A stretch of 33,836 bases of DNA from Aporhodopirellula aestuarii (lineage in GTDB: Bacteria > Planctomycetota > Planctomycetia > Pirellulales > Pirellulaceae): assembly GCF_023701485.1 (NCBI RefSeq), contig NZ_JAMQBK010000133.1, positions 1-33,836 on the forward strand, read 5' to 3'. A model generated the notes under the pieces. The model ran no database searches, had not been told where the DNA came from, and worked only from the letters and a program-made list of their open reading frames with translations. A program made the translations under genes and the position numbers. Below are positions 1 to 7,700 of this stretch, piece by piece (positions within the stretch are counted from its first letter, which is position 1; each line of letters opens with the position of its first letter).

Positions 1-331
1 AACGTGCGATTGCCCTGGGGTGATTCCAGGAAACGTCCCAATCGAATTTTTCGTATACCGCCTGGTGGTCAATATGGCCTAAGACTCGTGACACCCACGT
101 GTGGGAAATTTGTTTCTTGTGGAATCTAATAAATCCACGAGGAAATACATTATATGTTGAATGGTACGAGTTGACGGCAAGCCCGAGTTGCTTAGCGTTG
201 TTCATGCAAGTAACGCGTCGCGCTGCCTCGCGTGCAGACTGAACGGCGGGGATCAATAGTGCAACTAAAATGGCAATGGTCGCAATAACAACCATCAACT
301 CGAGAAGTGTGAATGCGTGGCGTTTTTTCAT
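1..331 (-). CDS. DUF1559 prepilin-like protein, N-terminal part (runs off window)
   Basis: Reading the minus strand from an ATG at 331 gives a protein starting MKKRHAFTLLELMVVIATIA, a type IV prepilin/pseudopilin N-terminus: short basic leader, FTLLELM with Glu at mature position 5, then a hydrophobic helix. After the helix comes IPAVQSAREAARR followed by CMNNAKQLGLAVNSYHSTYN, the hallmark of the DUF1559 proteins that are strongly expanded in planctomycetes. The residue before the presumed cleavage site is Ala rather than the usual Gly. About 110 residues are visible and the C-terminus lies outside the window. The ATG overlaps the stop of the upstream lipoprotein gene (ATGA), so the two are probably co-translated. 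The family is presumed to be exported and pseudopilin-like; its exact role is unknown. Confidence 0.9.
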   Translation of the reverse strand, partial: MKKRHAFTLLELMVVIATIAILVALLIPAVQSAREAARRVTCMNNAKQLGLAVNSYHSTYNVFPRGFIRFHKKQISHTWVSRVLGHIDHQAVYEKFDWDVSWNHPRAIAR

Positions 332-897
332 TTCTCATTTTCCATGGGCACAAGTTCGACCTCGAAGTCAAAACGGTCGTTTTCCAAAGTCACTTCGGCG
401 GATAAGGTTGTTTGGGTATTGAATTTGGAGGGCACAATGCTCGCAAGCTCCTCTTCCATGGCATCTTCATCCATGACTTGTTCTTGCAGCACATCTCCCT
501 CCCTGCTGACTAACTTAAAGATCCGAACAATGTATTTCCCTGACGGGGTTCCTGCTCCCCCGTCGTCCTGTTCCAGGGAGTAGTTCCCGTCTGAGCCGGT
601 GACTGCGGAAGCATAGACATTCGGCTCGGCGCCATCGAAAACAATGGTTGCGCCCGCAAAGGGTTGTCCATCGGCTGTCACTCGGCCGGTGACGGGGAGC
701 AGCGGTTGGCTCGAAGAGCATCCCAACAAACAACTGGCAAACAGAGACAAGACCGCCAACATCTGGCGGCCTGTGAGGGGGACGCACAGCGCGCTGGGGA
801 AAAACTGGGAGAGCTGCGTCCATACCCTTAGCGTCTTCACTGGCTGGCTGCCTTCGTTATTTCTTCGTTGACTAGATCCGCCATGACCGTTATCCAT
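328..897 (-). CDS. small lipoprotein with carboxypeptidase-regulatory-like domain
   Basis: The frame encodes up to 189 residues. A hydrophobic stretch ending in LLGC (Cys at residue 60 of the long form) is a lipobox, so the mature protein should be membrane anchored. After the Cys, the sequence VTGRVTADGQPFAGATIVFDG and the later SGKYIVRIF resemble the Ig-like fold of carboxypeptidase-regulatory-like domains, common in short planctomycete lipoproteins next to DUF1559 genes. The ATG at 897 gives an overlong leader; the internal ATG at 762 gives a compact signal peptide with Cys at 15 but few basic residues, so the true start is uncertain. The stop overlaps the start of the DUF1559 gene. The binding partner is not evident from sequence. 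Confidence 0.8.
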   Translation of the reverse strand: MDNGHGGSSQRRNNEGSQPVKTLRVWTQLSQFFPSALCVPLTGRQMLAVLSLFASCLLGCSSSQPLLPVTGRVTADGQPFAGATIVFDGAEPNVYASAVTGSDGNYSLEQDDGGAGTPSGKYIVRIFKLVSREGDVLQEQVMDEDAMEEELASIVPSKFNTQTTLSAEVTLENDRFDFEVELVPMENEK

Positions 898-955
898 GCG
901 TCTTCGCTGAGTCTACGATATCGCATCGGTGGGCATCCTTCGACTCAAAGCTGTT

Positions 956-1017
956 TCTGGCCCATTTGTCGGGCAATTTTACCAGAGATGGCGGGCGATT
1001 CCCATTATTGGGCCAGA
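956..1017. repeat. 9-bp inverted repeat in intergenic region
   Basis: TCTGGCCCA at 956-964 is matched perfectly in inverse orientation by TGGGCCAGA at 1009-1017, with 44 bases between. It lies upstream of the minus-strand lipoprotein gene (start 897 or 762) and could be a regulatory site, but no T-run or recognised operator supports a specific role. The rest of 898-1037 holds nothing I recognise. Confidence 0.3.
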
Positions 1018-1037
1018 GCTGGTGCGATCCGTCGTTG

Positions 1038-1082
1038 AAAGAACCCACACCTAAAGAGCCCGCACCTTAAGAACCCGTCGAG
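1038..1082. repeat. 15-bp imperfect tandem repeat, three units
   Basis: Units AAAGAACCCACACCT (1038-1052) and AAAGAGCCCGCACCT (1053-1067) differ at two positions. A third, more diverged unit starts TAAGAACCCG at 1068. The array sits immediately upstream of a broken metallophosphoesterase gene. It is probably a non-coding micro-repeat produced by slippage. Confidence 0.6.
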
Positions 1083-1101
1083 TGAGTCGGAAACTGCTTG
1101 T

Positions 1102-1390
1102 ATGGCGAAACGATACGACATCATTGGGGACATTCATGTACATGCGGAAGAGCTGAAGGCGTTGCTGTCTGATATGGGGTACAGCCGGCACGGGCTGGGC
1201 TTCCGGCATCCTGATCGGAAGGTCGTTTTTGTGGGTGACTCCGACGCCGCTGGCGGCCAGCGTGGCCTGCACCGACCATAGCGTGGCGAAGGACGGCAAG
1301 CTGGTAGCTTATCGCTGGGACGGCGAGTCGGTTCTCACTGCGGACAAGTTCCGTTGGGCGAGAGGAAGGGTGACGAGCGTTGAGCGCTGA
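1102..1390 (+). pseudogene. metallophosphoesterase remnant with internal deletion
   Basis: From ATG 1102 the plus strand encodes MAKRYDIIGDIHVHAEELKA and continues to RHPDRKVVFVGD, the N-terminus of calcineurin-like metallophosphoesterases (GDxH motif, then the GD that normally begins GDxxDRGP). The reading then becomes non-homologous (SDAAGGQRG) and stops at a TAG near 1279. In another frame, from about 1245 to the TGA at 1388-1390, the sequence reads VACTDHSVAKDGKLVAYRWD then GESVLTADKFRW, which matches the C-terminus of the same family. Roughly 45 N-terminal and 40 C-terminal residues are therefore joined out of frame with the catalytic middle missing. The remnant is too short and disrupted to be active. 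Confidence 0.8.
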
Positions 1391-1412
1391 GTGACGAGCG
1401 ACGAGCGACGAG
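1370..1412. repeat. GTGACGAGCG / GACGAGC micro-repeats
   Basis: GTGACGAGCG occurs at 1370-1379 and again at 1391-1400, followed by two further partial GACGAGC units up to 1412. The array starts inside the last codons of the metallophosphoesterase remnant and runs downstream. It is a simple-sequence array with no visible coding role. Confidence 0.5.
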
Positions 1413-1453
1413 TTGGCCATGGATTGGCACTGGCCTGTTCGTTTGCGGTAGCG

Positions 1454-2614
1454 TTATACGTGTCGACTCGTCTCTCCCTTGATTTCACCGTCGGCCCGTA
1501 CGACGATCTTTTTGTCTTTGGTTAGCTTGAAAACCGCGCGCTGACCGTATTTCCTCGCAAGATCCAGAATCTCGCTTTGGTCCACGCCGCTCACCAGAAA
1601 GCTGTTCTCTTTCCAGTTTCCGCAGCGTGAGCTGCCAACCACTTCGATGATTTGGCCCGCTTTGCGTTTCAACACTTTTTGCAACATCTGATTGCGATGT
1701 TCGTTGGCTTGCTCCGATTGGAAACCTTCGAAAGGGTTGGCGGCCGTGATGACGTACGCGGGGGCGGGAATCGGCAGGTCAACGCACCCCGGTCCCGCGT
1801 AAACCTCACCGTTGAGACGATCGACAATGATCGAGTCGCTGTACGCACTCCAGATTTGTGGTCGCTCCTCTAGCATCCGCATCGAGTCGTGCATCAGTTT
1901 CTGGATGTGAAGAGTACGTTCGAGGATGCTGGGGTCCTCTGATCCGACGTCGGTTAGTCGATGAGTACCCGCCAACTGATTGCGTATCGTCACCGCCCAA
2001 CTTCCGATGCGTTTGAAATTTTGCTTGGAGTAGCCCGAGTCTTCAACAAATGAGTCGATCATCGCGAGGTCATTGAACAATTCCGAGAGATACGCAATTC
2101 CTCTGTTGGTTTCGTCGTGGGGCATACCAGGGTCGTTTGCCGGAGGCTCGTCGGAGATCGGTCGATTCGTGTAACTTCCAAACAGACGCCGAAGTGTCCG
2201 TTCAAGCGTGATGAGATGTGCTATCACGAAGGCACCAGCCGCGGGCTTGGCGAGGTCCTCGCGAGTGAGGATGCCCTCGACTTTGTTGTCGTGAACGAGG
2301 ACGAACCAGCGTTTTTTGGCTAATTCGTGGAACGCTGAGTTCATTGACAAATCGACAGCGTGCACGTGACGCTCCGGCAACCCTTTTGAATAGTCGCCAA
2401 CTCGATGGGATTCCCCGCAGTCGCGAAGGTCATCTCGTTTGGCAATCGAGATCGGGTCTGTCTTGAGGAAGGCGATATCAAAATCATTTGCTTTCATCCA
2501 GCAAAGAGTGTCTCTCGCGTTTTCCGTCGGATCGAGCAACGTGATGTCACGGCTGGCGATATCGAGGGCGAGCAGCCAGTGTTCCGGGGAGCGGCCGTCA
2601 TCGTAGATCGTCAT
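1454..2614 (-). CDS. CBS-domain-like protein with C-terminal DUF3293
   Basis: This is a 386-residue soluble protein starting at ATG 2614. Residues about 15-125 resemble a pair of CBS modules: two segments with a strand-helix pattern, the second ending in DNKVEGILTREDLA, typical of the end of a CBS motif. CBS pairs usually bind adenosine nucleotides. Residues 287-386 match DUF3293: YVITAANPFEGF followed by an EQANEHRNQML helix, then WKENSFLVSGVDQSE and YGQRAVF. The middle (about 130-285) is mostly helical with no recognised fold. No operon partner is close on this strand. A ligand-sensing role is inferred from the CBS part only; the function of DUF3293 is unknown. Confidence 0.75.
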   Translation of the reverse strand: MTIYDDGRSPEHWLLALDIASRDITLLDPTENARDTLCWMKANDFDIAFLKTDPISIAKRDDLRDCGESHRVGDYSKGLPERHVHAVDLSMNSAFHELAKKRWFVLVHDNKVEGILTREDLAKPAAGAFVIAHLITLERTLRRLFGSYTNRPISDEPPANDPGMPHDETNRGIAYLSELFNDLAMIDSFVEDSGYSKQNFKRIGSWAVTIRNQLAGTHRLTDVGSEDPSILERTLHIQKLMHDSMRMLEERPQIWSAYSDSIIVDRLNGEVYAGPGCVDLPIPAPAYVITAANPFEGFQSEQANEHRNQMLQKVLKRKAGQIIEVVGSSRCGNWKENSFLVSGVDQSEILDLARKYGQRAVFKLTKDKKIVVRADGEIKGETSRHV

Positions 2615-2715
2615 TAGCGCACTAGTCTCTCGTGGTTTGATGATCTCAATCTTTCGTCGAGACGGTTGAAGAAAACGCGGCCATCTCCCAAACGGCTAGT
2701 AGAACGCCGAGCCGC

Positions 2716-3111
2716 TCACCAGTTGTTCCAGGTGATTGAGAATTGCAGGACGCTGGCGATCGTGACCCAGATGAGGTAGGGGATTTGGGCGAGGGCGATC
2801 CAGCGGTGGTGGGGCCAGATGGCTTTCATCGACCAGACGATCGTGATCCAGACGATGGTGATATCGAGGGCGGCTAGAGGGAGGTTACGCAGACCGAACT
2901 GGATCGGCGTAAAAACGATGTTGGCGATCAGGTTGATGGCGAATGGAATCGCGACGGGCCAGGGAATCTGTTTGCGGATGACTCGGTAGAAGACGTAGCC
3001 GAACGTGACCAGGATGATCGGGTAGAGGATCTGCCAGATCGTGCCGATCGTCAAAGGCTCGGGAGTCCAAGCCGGTTTCTCGAGTGCGTCGTACCAGTCT
3101 CGCCAAGTCAT
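2716..3111 (-). CDS. tspO: TspO/MBR family membrane protein (short form)
   Basis: This 131-residue, very hydrophobic protein carries the TspO/MBR signatures: WYDALEKPAWTPEP at residues 6-19, INLIANIVFTPIQFGLRNLP in the centre and YLIWVTIASVLQFSITWNNW at the end. TspO proteins bind porphyrins and related ligands and act in tetrapyrrole or stress signalling. Family members normally have five membrane helices; here the protein starts directly at the WYxxLxKPxW loop, so the usual first helix is absent. The in-frame sequence upstream of ATG 3111 remains open to about 3253 but encodes no hydrophobic segment, so a wrongly chosen start does not explain the loss. It appears monocistronic. Confidence 0.88.
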   Translation of the reverse strand: MTWRDWYDALEKPAWTPEPLTIGTIWQILYPIILVTFGYVFYRVIRKQIPWPVAIPFAINLIANIVFTPIQFGLRNLPLAALDITIVWITIVWSMKAIWPHHRWIALAQIPYLIWVTIASVLQFSITWNNW

Positions 3112-3126
3112 GTTTGGAAGTTTGGA

Positions 3127-3154
3127 GTTTGAAGAGTGAAGTTTGAAGGGTGAA
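3127..3154. repeat. 14-bp tandem repeat upstream of tspO
   Basis: GTTTGAAGAGTGAA (3127-3140) is followed directly by GTTTGAAGGGTGAA (3141-3154), and similar GTTTGGA-type half-units precede it at 3112-3126. It lies just upstream of the minus-strand tspO start. It is probably a slippage-prone non-coding repeat, though it would lie in the tspO leader region. Confidence 0.55.
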
Positions 3155-3200
3155 TCAGTGCTGATGTGTGGCTGAATTTTCCAAGTGTTGAGAACCGTTT

Positions 3201-3229
3201 CCTCCCCTCGCTCGACCCTCCCGGGGGAG
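3201..3229. repeat. copy 1 of CCTCCCCTCGCT...CGACCCTCCC dispersed repeat
   Basis: The segment contains CCTCCCCTCGCTCGACCCTC followed by CCGGGGGAGA. A closely related, longer copy lies at 33721-33759 near the other end of the window. Both can fold because a C-rich arm is followed by a G-rich arm. The copy here has a shorter middle and a less perfect right arm. Confidence 0.55.
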
Positions 3230-3260
3230 ATTGATTCAATTAATACGGGATTTCAAAAGT

Positions 3261-3318
3261 AGCGGAACGGCGCGAGCCGTCCGGTGACTCGGGACCGGAC
3301 GGCTTGCACCGTTCCGTT
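3261..3318. repeat. long hairpin repeat with 25-bp arms
   Basis: The left arm (3261-3285, starting AGCGGAACGGCGCGAGCC) and right arm (3294-3318, ending GCACCGTTCCGTT) are inverse complements at 22 of 25 positions, with an 8-base loop. Two of the three mismatches become G-U pairs when the plus strand is transcribed. No T-run follows on either strand, so a simple intrinsic terminator is unlikely. From experience this resembles short dispersed hairpin elements of Rhodopirellula-like genomes, but copy number cannot be seen here. The rest of 3112-3470 contains only the micro-repeats listed separately. Confidence 0.75.
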
Positions 3319-3470
3319 AAAAAAAACGCTCAAACAATCAACGTCCCGAGCGATCCACGACACGAATGGGGCGGCCATTGCTGATCATCTTCGTCCCGTT
3401 CGCAGGCCACGTGTTGATATTCACTCATGACGTACTCCGTTTCGAGTAGGAATTTAACCTGGATAATCGT

Positions 3471-4028
3471 TCAAGTGTCATCTTCTGGTTCGCGTTTTTG
3501 CAATGCATCCCCAAGTTGAGCCATGAAGTGGCCAAGTTCGTCGGCGTTTTGCCGTGCTTGTTCCTTCCATTGCTCCTCGGTCAGTTCAAACGCTCGCTCC
3601 CCGATCCGCTCGACTTCCAATCGTGTGCTTTGAATCGAGACGCGGCCGTTCGCGTTGCTGTACCACTCCAGGTAAAGACACTTCCGCCAGGTGAACGGCG
3701 GCTTTTCGCCGGCCATTAAGCGACGAACCAATTCGTCGTTGGGAATTTCATGGTGCTTGATCATTTGATCGGCAGTGATGTCGCCAACGTGGCCGGATTG
3801 ATCAAGACTGATGCCAGAAAAGTTGGGCGACGCATCAAGTTCAGGTAATTCCGGCTCGACGCGATGGATGCGAAATTTCCAACCTGCGAGATCGGGGTGG
3901 CAGTTGCCGGCTAACTTGAGTTGCAATCGCTGGTCGATCCCGTCAAGTTCGAGCCAACCGACCGTCCAACCGAGCGTAGTGTTATCGAGTTCGCCGGCAT
4001 TCACAAGTCGCTCGAATCGCCATGCCAT
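3471..4028 (-). CDS. conserved hypothetical protein
   Basis: This is a 185-residue soluble protein starting at ATG 4028. I do not recognise a named domain. The N-terminal part (WRFERLVNAGELDNTTLGWT, then WLELDGIDQRLQLKLAGNCHPDLAG) looks like a beta-rich module, and a second beta segment around LYLEWYSNANGRVSIQSTRL is followed by a charged helical C-terminus. The NCHPDLAG stretch gives the impression of a conserved motif. No signal peptide or membrane helix is present, and flanking genes give no functional hint. Coding is supported by length, composition and the lack of a better overlapping frame. Confidence 0.6.
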   Translation of the reverse strand: MAWRFERLVNAGELDNTTLGWTVGWLELDGIDQRLQLKLAGNCHPDLAGWKFRIHRVEPELPELDASPNFSGISLDQSGHVGDITADQMIKHHEIPNDELVRRLMAGEKPPFTWRKCLYLEWYSNANGRVSIQSTRLEVERIGERAFELTEEQWKEQARQNADELGHFMAQLGDALQKREPEDDT

Positions 4029-4196
4029 ATCAGCCCCATGGGGGCAAGTGTTTCAGAATGAATCCGGCTATGATTTTAGCACAAGCAGGTTGAGTCAGGC
4101 ATGCAGGTCGCGGAATGAGAACGTTAAGACGAGGTCCATCCGAACGTCATGTTCTTTGTCCGAGAATAAGGTTCGGGCTCATCTGTTCCCCGCCTA

Positions 4197-4433
4197 TCAA
4201 ATTTGCGTGTCTTCGCTGAACCTTTGGTATAGATCAATCAATGGCCCATAGTTTCGCGCATCGGCCTCTTTGATCGCAGCAATGTATTCATCGCGGATCG
4301 GACATTCGGTGTTTCGCAAGTCGGTCGCCGGCCACAGTGTTGCCGGCTGGTCGTGTTGCAACAGCCCCACATTTGCCATTCGTCGATTCCATCGACCAAT
4401 CGTTAATTGTTGCACGCGTGCAACGGAAGCCAC
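4197..4433 (-). pseudogene. probable C-terminal remnant of a Fic-family protein
   Basis: The last about 45 residues of this 78-codon frame (DQPATLWPATDLRN, then RDEYIAAIKEADARNYGPLI) resemble the C-terminal end of Fic or mobile-mystery-protein-B proteins, where an R-x-x-YIxAL-x-AAD-x-x-x-xxPL segment follows the catalytic HPFxxGNGR loop. The expected HPF...GNGR motif is not intact in this frame; only GRWNRRMANVGLLQHDQP is seen where it would be. No toxin-antitoxin partner is visible. The assignment relies on a short pattern and could be a small hypothetical gene instead. Confidence 0.35.
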
Positions 4434-4722
4434 GCGGTTGGTGTGGCAGCAACGTATAGTCCTGCAAAACGCGACAAAAGCGGAAAGCTACGTGGGCGGG
4501 AAGGAAAACGGCCCGATGCTGCTCGCGTGTATACCTGCACGAACGCGAAAGCTCACACGAGGGGGTGGTGAGTCGGTTTCCGCTTGCCAAATGCTCGGCT
4601 GAGTTCATTGGCAGAGCGTACTTATTTCGACGAAAGAACCAGTCGTTCTGATTGGTCCTGATCTCCGGATCAGAACGCTTTGGATGGTCTTCCGCTATTG
4701 CTACGGTCGATAGCGCATTGAA
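4434..4722. other. intergenic stretch before the exosortase operon
   Basis: No convincing gene is present. Open frames on both strands here lack recognisable domains. The stretch must contain the promoter of the exosortase operon, but I cannot pick convincing -35/-10 or sigma-54 boxes. The one structured element is the inverted repeat at 4644-4677, listed separately. Confidence 0.5.
4644..4677. promoter_or_regulatory. perfect 9-bp inverted repeat upstream of exosortase gene
   Basis: CGTTCTGAT (4644-4652) is repeated in inverse orientation as ATCAGAACG (4669-4677) with a 16-base spacer, ending 45 bases before the GTG start of the exosortase gene. The position suits an operator or a leader stem-loop. 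No T-run follows, so termination is unlikely. The role is inferred from position only. Confidence 0.35.
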
Positions 4723-7700
4723 GTGTCCTACGCCGACAAATCAATGCCTACCGTGCAATCACATCTTCACGCACCACCAGTAGTTACGCGAATCTCCTGC
4801 GAACCGAAGTCAGCTGTGCTACGAAAGCGGCTGTTTCCATTCGCGGTCATGGTTTGGTTTGGACTGGCGTTATTCAGTTATCGTCACGTCATTGGCGAAT
4901 TGTTTCATCAGTGGCAAACGAACGCTGGCTATTCACATGGCCCTATCGTCCTGCCCATTGCCCCCTGGCTTTTGTGGTGCCGCAGATCAACCTTTCCCGA
5001 GGTCGCAAAGCCTTGGATAGCCGGAATTGGATTGCTATTGGTGGCTCATGTTCTGTTGTTCTTCGGCGGGTATTTCTATTTACCGGCCGTGCAGCGTTGG
5101 ACCATTCCACTCTGGTTAATCGGAATGATCGGAACCATGTGGGGGCGTGCCGTGCTGGCTTGGAGTCTGCCTGGAGTTTGTTTCCTGGCATTCATGATCC
5201 CGCTGCCATTCCAGCTGGAAATGCTCGCCAATCAGTTTTTGCAATGGGCATCGGCCTGGTCCGCCTGTGTGATTCTAAGTCTGACATCGATCTTTGCAGT
5301 GACCGACGGTTACACGCTAAGGATGGCTACTGGTCAGGTAAGGATTACAGCGGATTGCAGCGGATTGCGAATGACAGTCGCGATTGCCGCGTTGTGCTAC
5401 GTGATCACTTTTCTCAATCACGGACGGTCCCCCAGCGTTCGACGTCGTGGTGCAGCCGCGCTACGACTTGCATTGCATTTAAGCACGATGATGTTGCTGG
5501 TGATTGCTGCTGCTATTTTGGCGAATGCGGCACGCATCATGGTAATGGCTTTGGTGATGGACTGCTTTCGAGTGGATTCCTACACAGACTGGGCTCATGA
5601 CTTTGGCGATTGGCTTGTCCTTCCCGTCTCGGCTGTTCTGTTTTTGGCATTCCGAGCGTGGCATGGTGACGTCGTTCACGTTTGTCGAACGCAAATCCGT
5701 CTACGGCGGCAACATCGCCTACGACGGCCGAGCCGGAGCAGTGCCAACACTCTGCGTCAACGGATTCTCACCAACACGCCAGTCATACGCCTGGCATCGG
5801 TGCCGGTCTTCCTTGGCTTCTTGATATTCGCTTCGATCTGGCACTATGAAAGCGAACGCGAGGAATTCACTGTTGGAATGATGGCCGCAGCTCGCAGTCA
5901 CGAAACAAACCGCGATTGGGAGCATGCCGCAAAATGTTACCGAGAATTGATCGTACTGCAGTCGTCACCACTGGAGGCGAGTTACAGGCATGCCTGGGTT
6001 TCACGTCAGGCCGCGACAAGTCTAGCGGAAAAAGAGGAGGCATTTTTCCAGCTTGAGTCCGTCCTAAAACGAGCGCCTTTTCACTTGGCTGCTTTACAAT
6101 CGCATCTGGATTTAGCCCTTGAGTTGGATAGGGCACCAGCAGCGATTCGCAGTGCCGAGCGACTCTATTCGATTGATCGTCGTAATGTGACCACACTGCA
6201 GATGTGCGCGGAGGTCGTGATGCGATATCCAACAGAACAGTTCGTTTTGCCATCAATCTCTAAAGAATCGTTGAGCGAATTGGTTCAGAAATTTGGGCCT
6301 GTGCCTCAGTGGCGAGATAGCTTGGTTATCGAATTCGCGAACTACTGCTGCCATCATCCCGATTCAGTAGATAGCCAGCTGACGAGTGCTGTCGGTGCGG
6401 CTATTACAACGGCGGCTGATCATATTGGTTCGGCGAAGGCTCATTTCGAATCATGGCATTTCGCACGCATCTTTGGAGAGGAGGACGCCTCGCTTGATTC
6501 TGCTCGGAGGCGAATTGACGATGAATGCCCACGAAATGTGGCCTATGAGATCTATTTGGCATCTGCCAAGGACGCCTGGCTCGGCGATAAGCCTGACGAT
6601 GCAAAATCGTTTCTGACGAAGGCCATCGACATGAAGCAAAACGATTATCGTTGCTACGAGCTACTGGGGGATGTTTATCAAGCACAACAAGAATCATCTC
6701 AGTGCACTGTCGCGTATCTTCGCGCTTGGCGATTGGCTGGCGATCACCCTCTGGAACTAGGTATCAAATTAGCAGAGTCACTGGCTCACGGCGAGCGTTA
6801 CTCCGCGTTGCCCCCATTGGTCAAGACACTAGAGAATGAAGTCCGAAAATCAGCAATCACTCCCGACAGAACATTGCGGATACGGCTACAACTTGTTTAT
6901 GCGCGATTGGCCATGCGTCAGGCACGACACGAAGATGCATTGCAGAAGCTCGAACGTTGTCACATGTTGGCTACTCGGAACTGCTCACATTCGGATGAAC
7001 TTGACGAATGGGTGCCGGCCATCGAAACATTACAGGCTCAATGCCTCGTTCGCCTTGGCAAGTATGCTGACACTGCGAGGTTGTTCGAGAATCGAGCTAG
7101 CAAAATCGACTCGCCGGCTTATCAATGGAGGGCTGCAGCACGAGCATGGCGAACAGACGGTAACGCGTTCGCTGCGGCACGCTGCTATCGCAATGCAGTG
7201 TTTAAGCAAGGGGGCTACTCCGAAATCTGGCTCGAGTATGTCAGTTTTTTAAAGGATACGCGTGGAATCGACGAGGCGGCCCGCGAGGTTACATTTCGGC
7301 ACCGTCGCGCTCAACAAGGTGCAGCCATCGCCGACCAGGTTCTTGCTCAAGCCTGGGAAATGGTAGGCAGGCCTGGGCTTGCGATTCAGCACTATCGTTT
7401 AGCTGCACAACACGAGGCCAAAGATGTTGCCGCTTTGGCAATTGCCTTGGCGCGTCAAGGCCAAGTGCACGATGCGCTCGAACTCATCGCGGATGATAGT
7501 TGGTCAGTTAGCGCACCGATTCGAGCGCACACCGCAGCAATTGTGGGTGCCAACGCAGCCAATCTGTCCACCGCATCGAAGGCAACGATCATGCAGATCG
7601 TTCAGGATGGAACAACTGCAGCGAGCGACGATGCGACGTTGCTGATGGCTGCGGTGCAGTGGTACACCAGATGCCAATCAACGTCTGACGCAATGGAGTT

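Noticed and set aside
4409..4424. Perfect 16-base palindrome GTTGCACGCGTGCAAC
   Set aside because: A palindrome of this length is expected about once by chance in a window this size, and it lies inside the degraded Fic-like stretch rather than a promoter.
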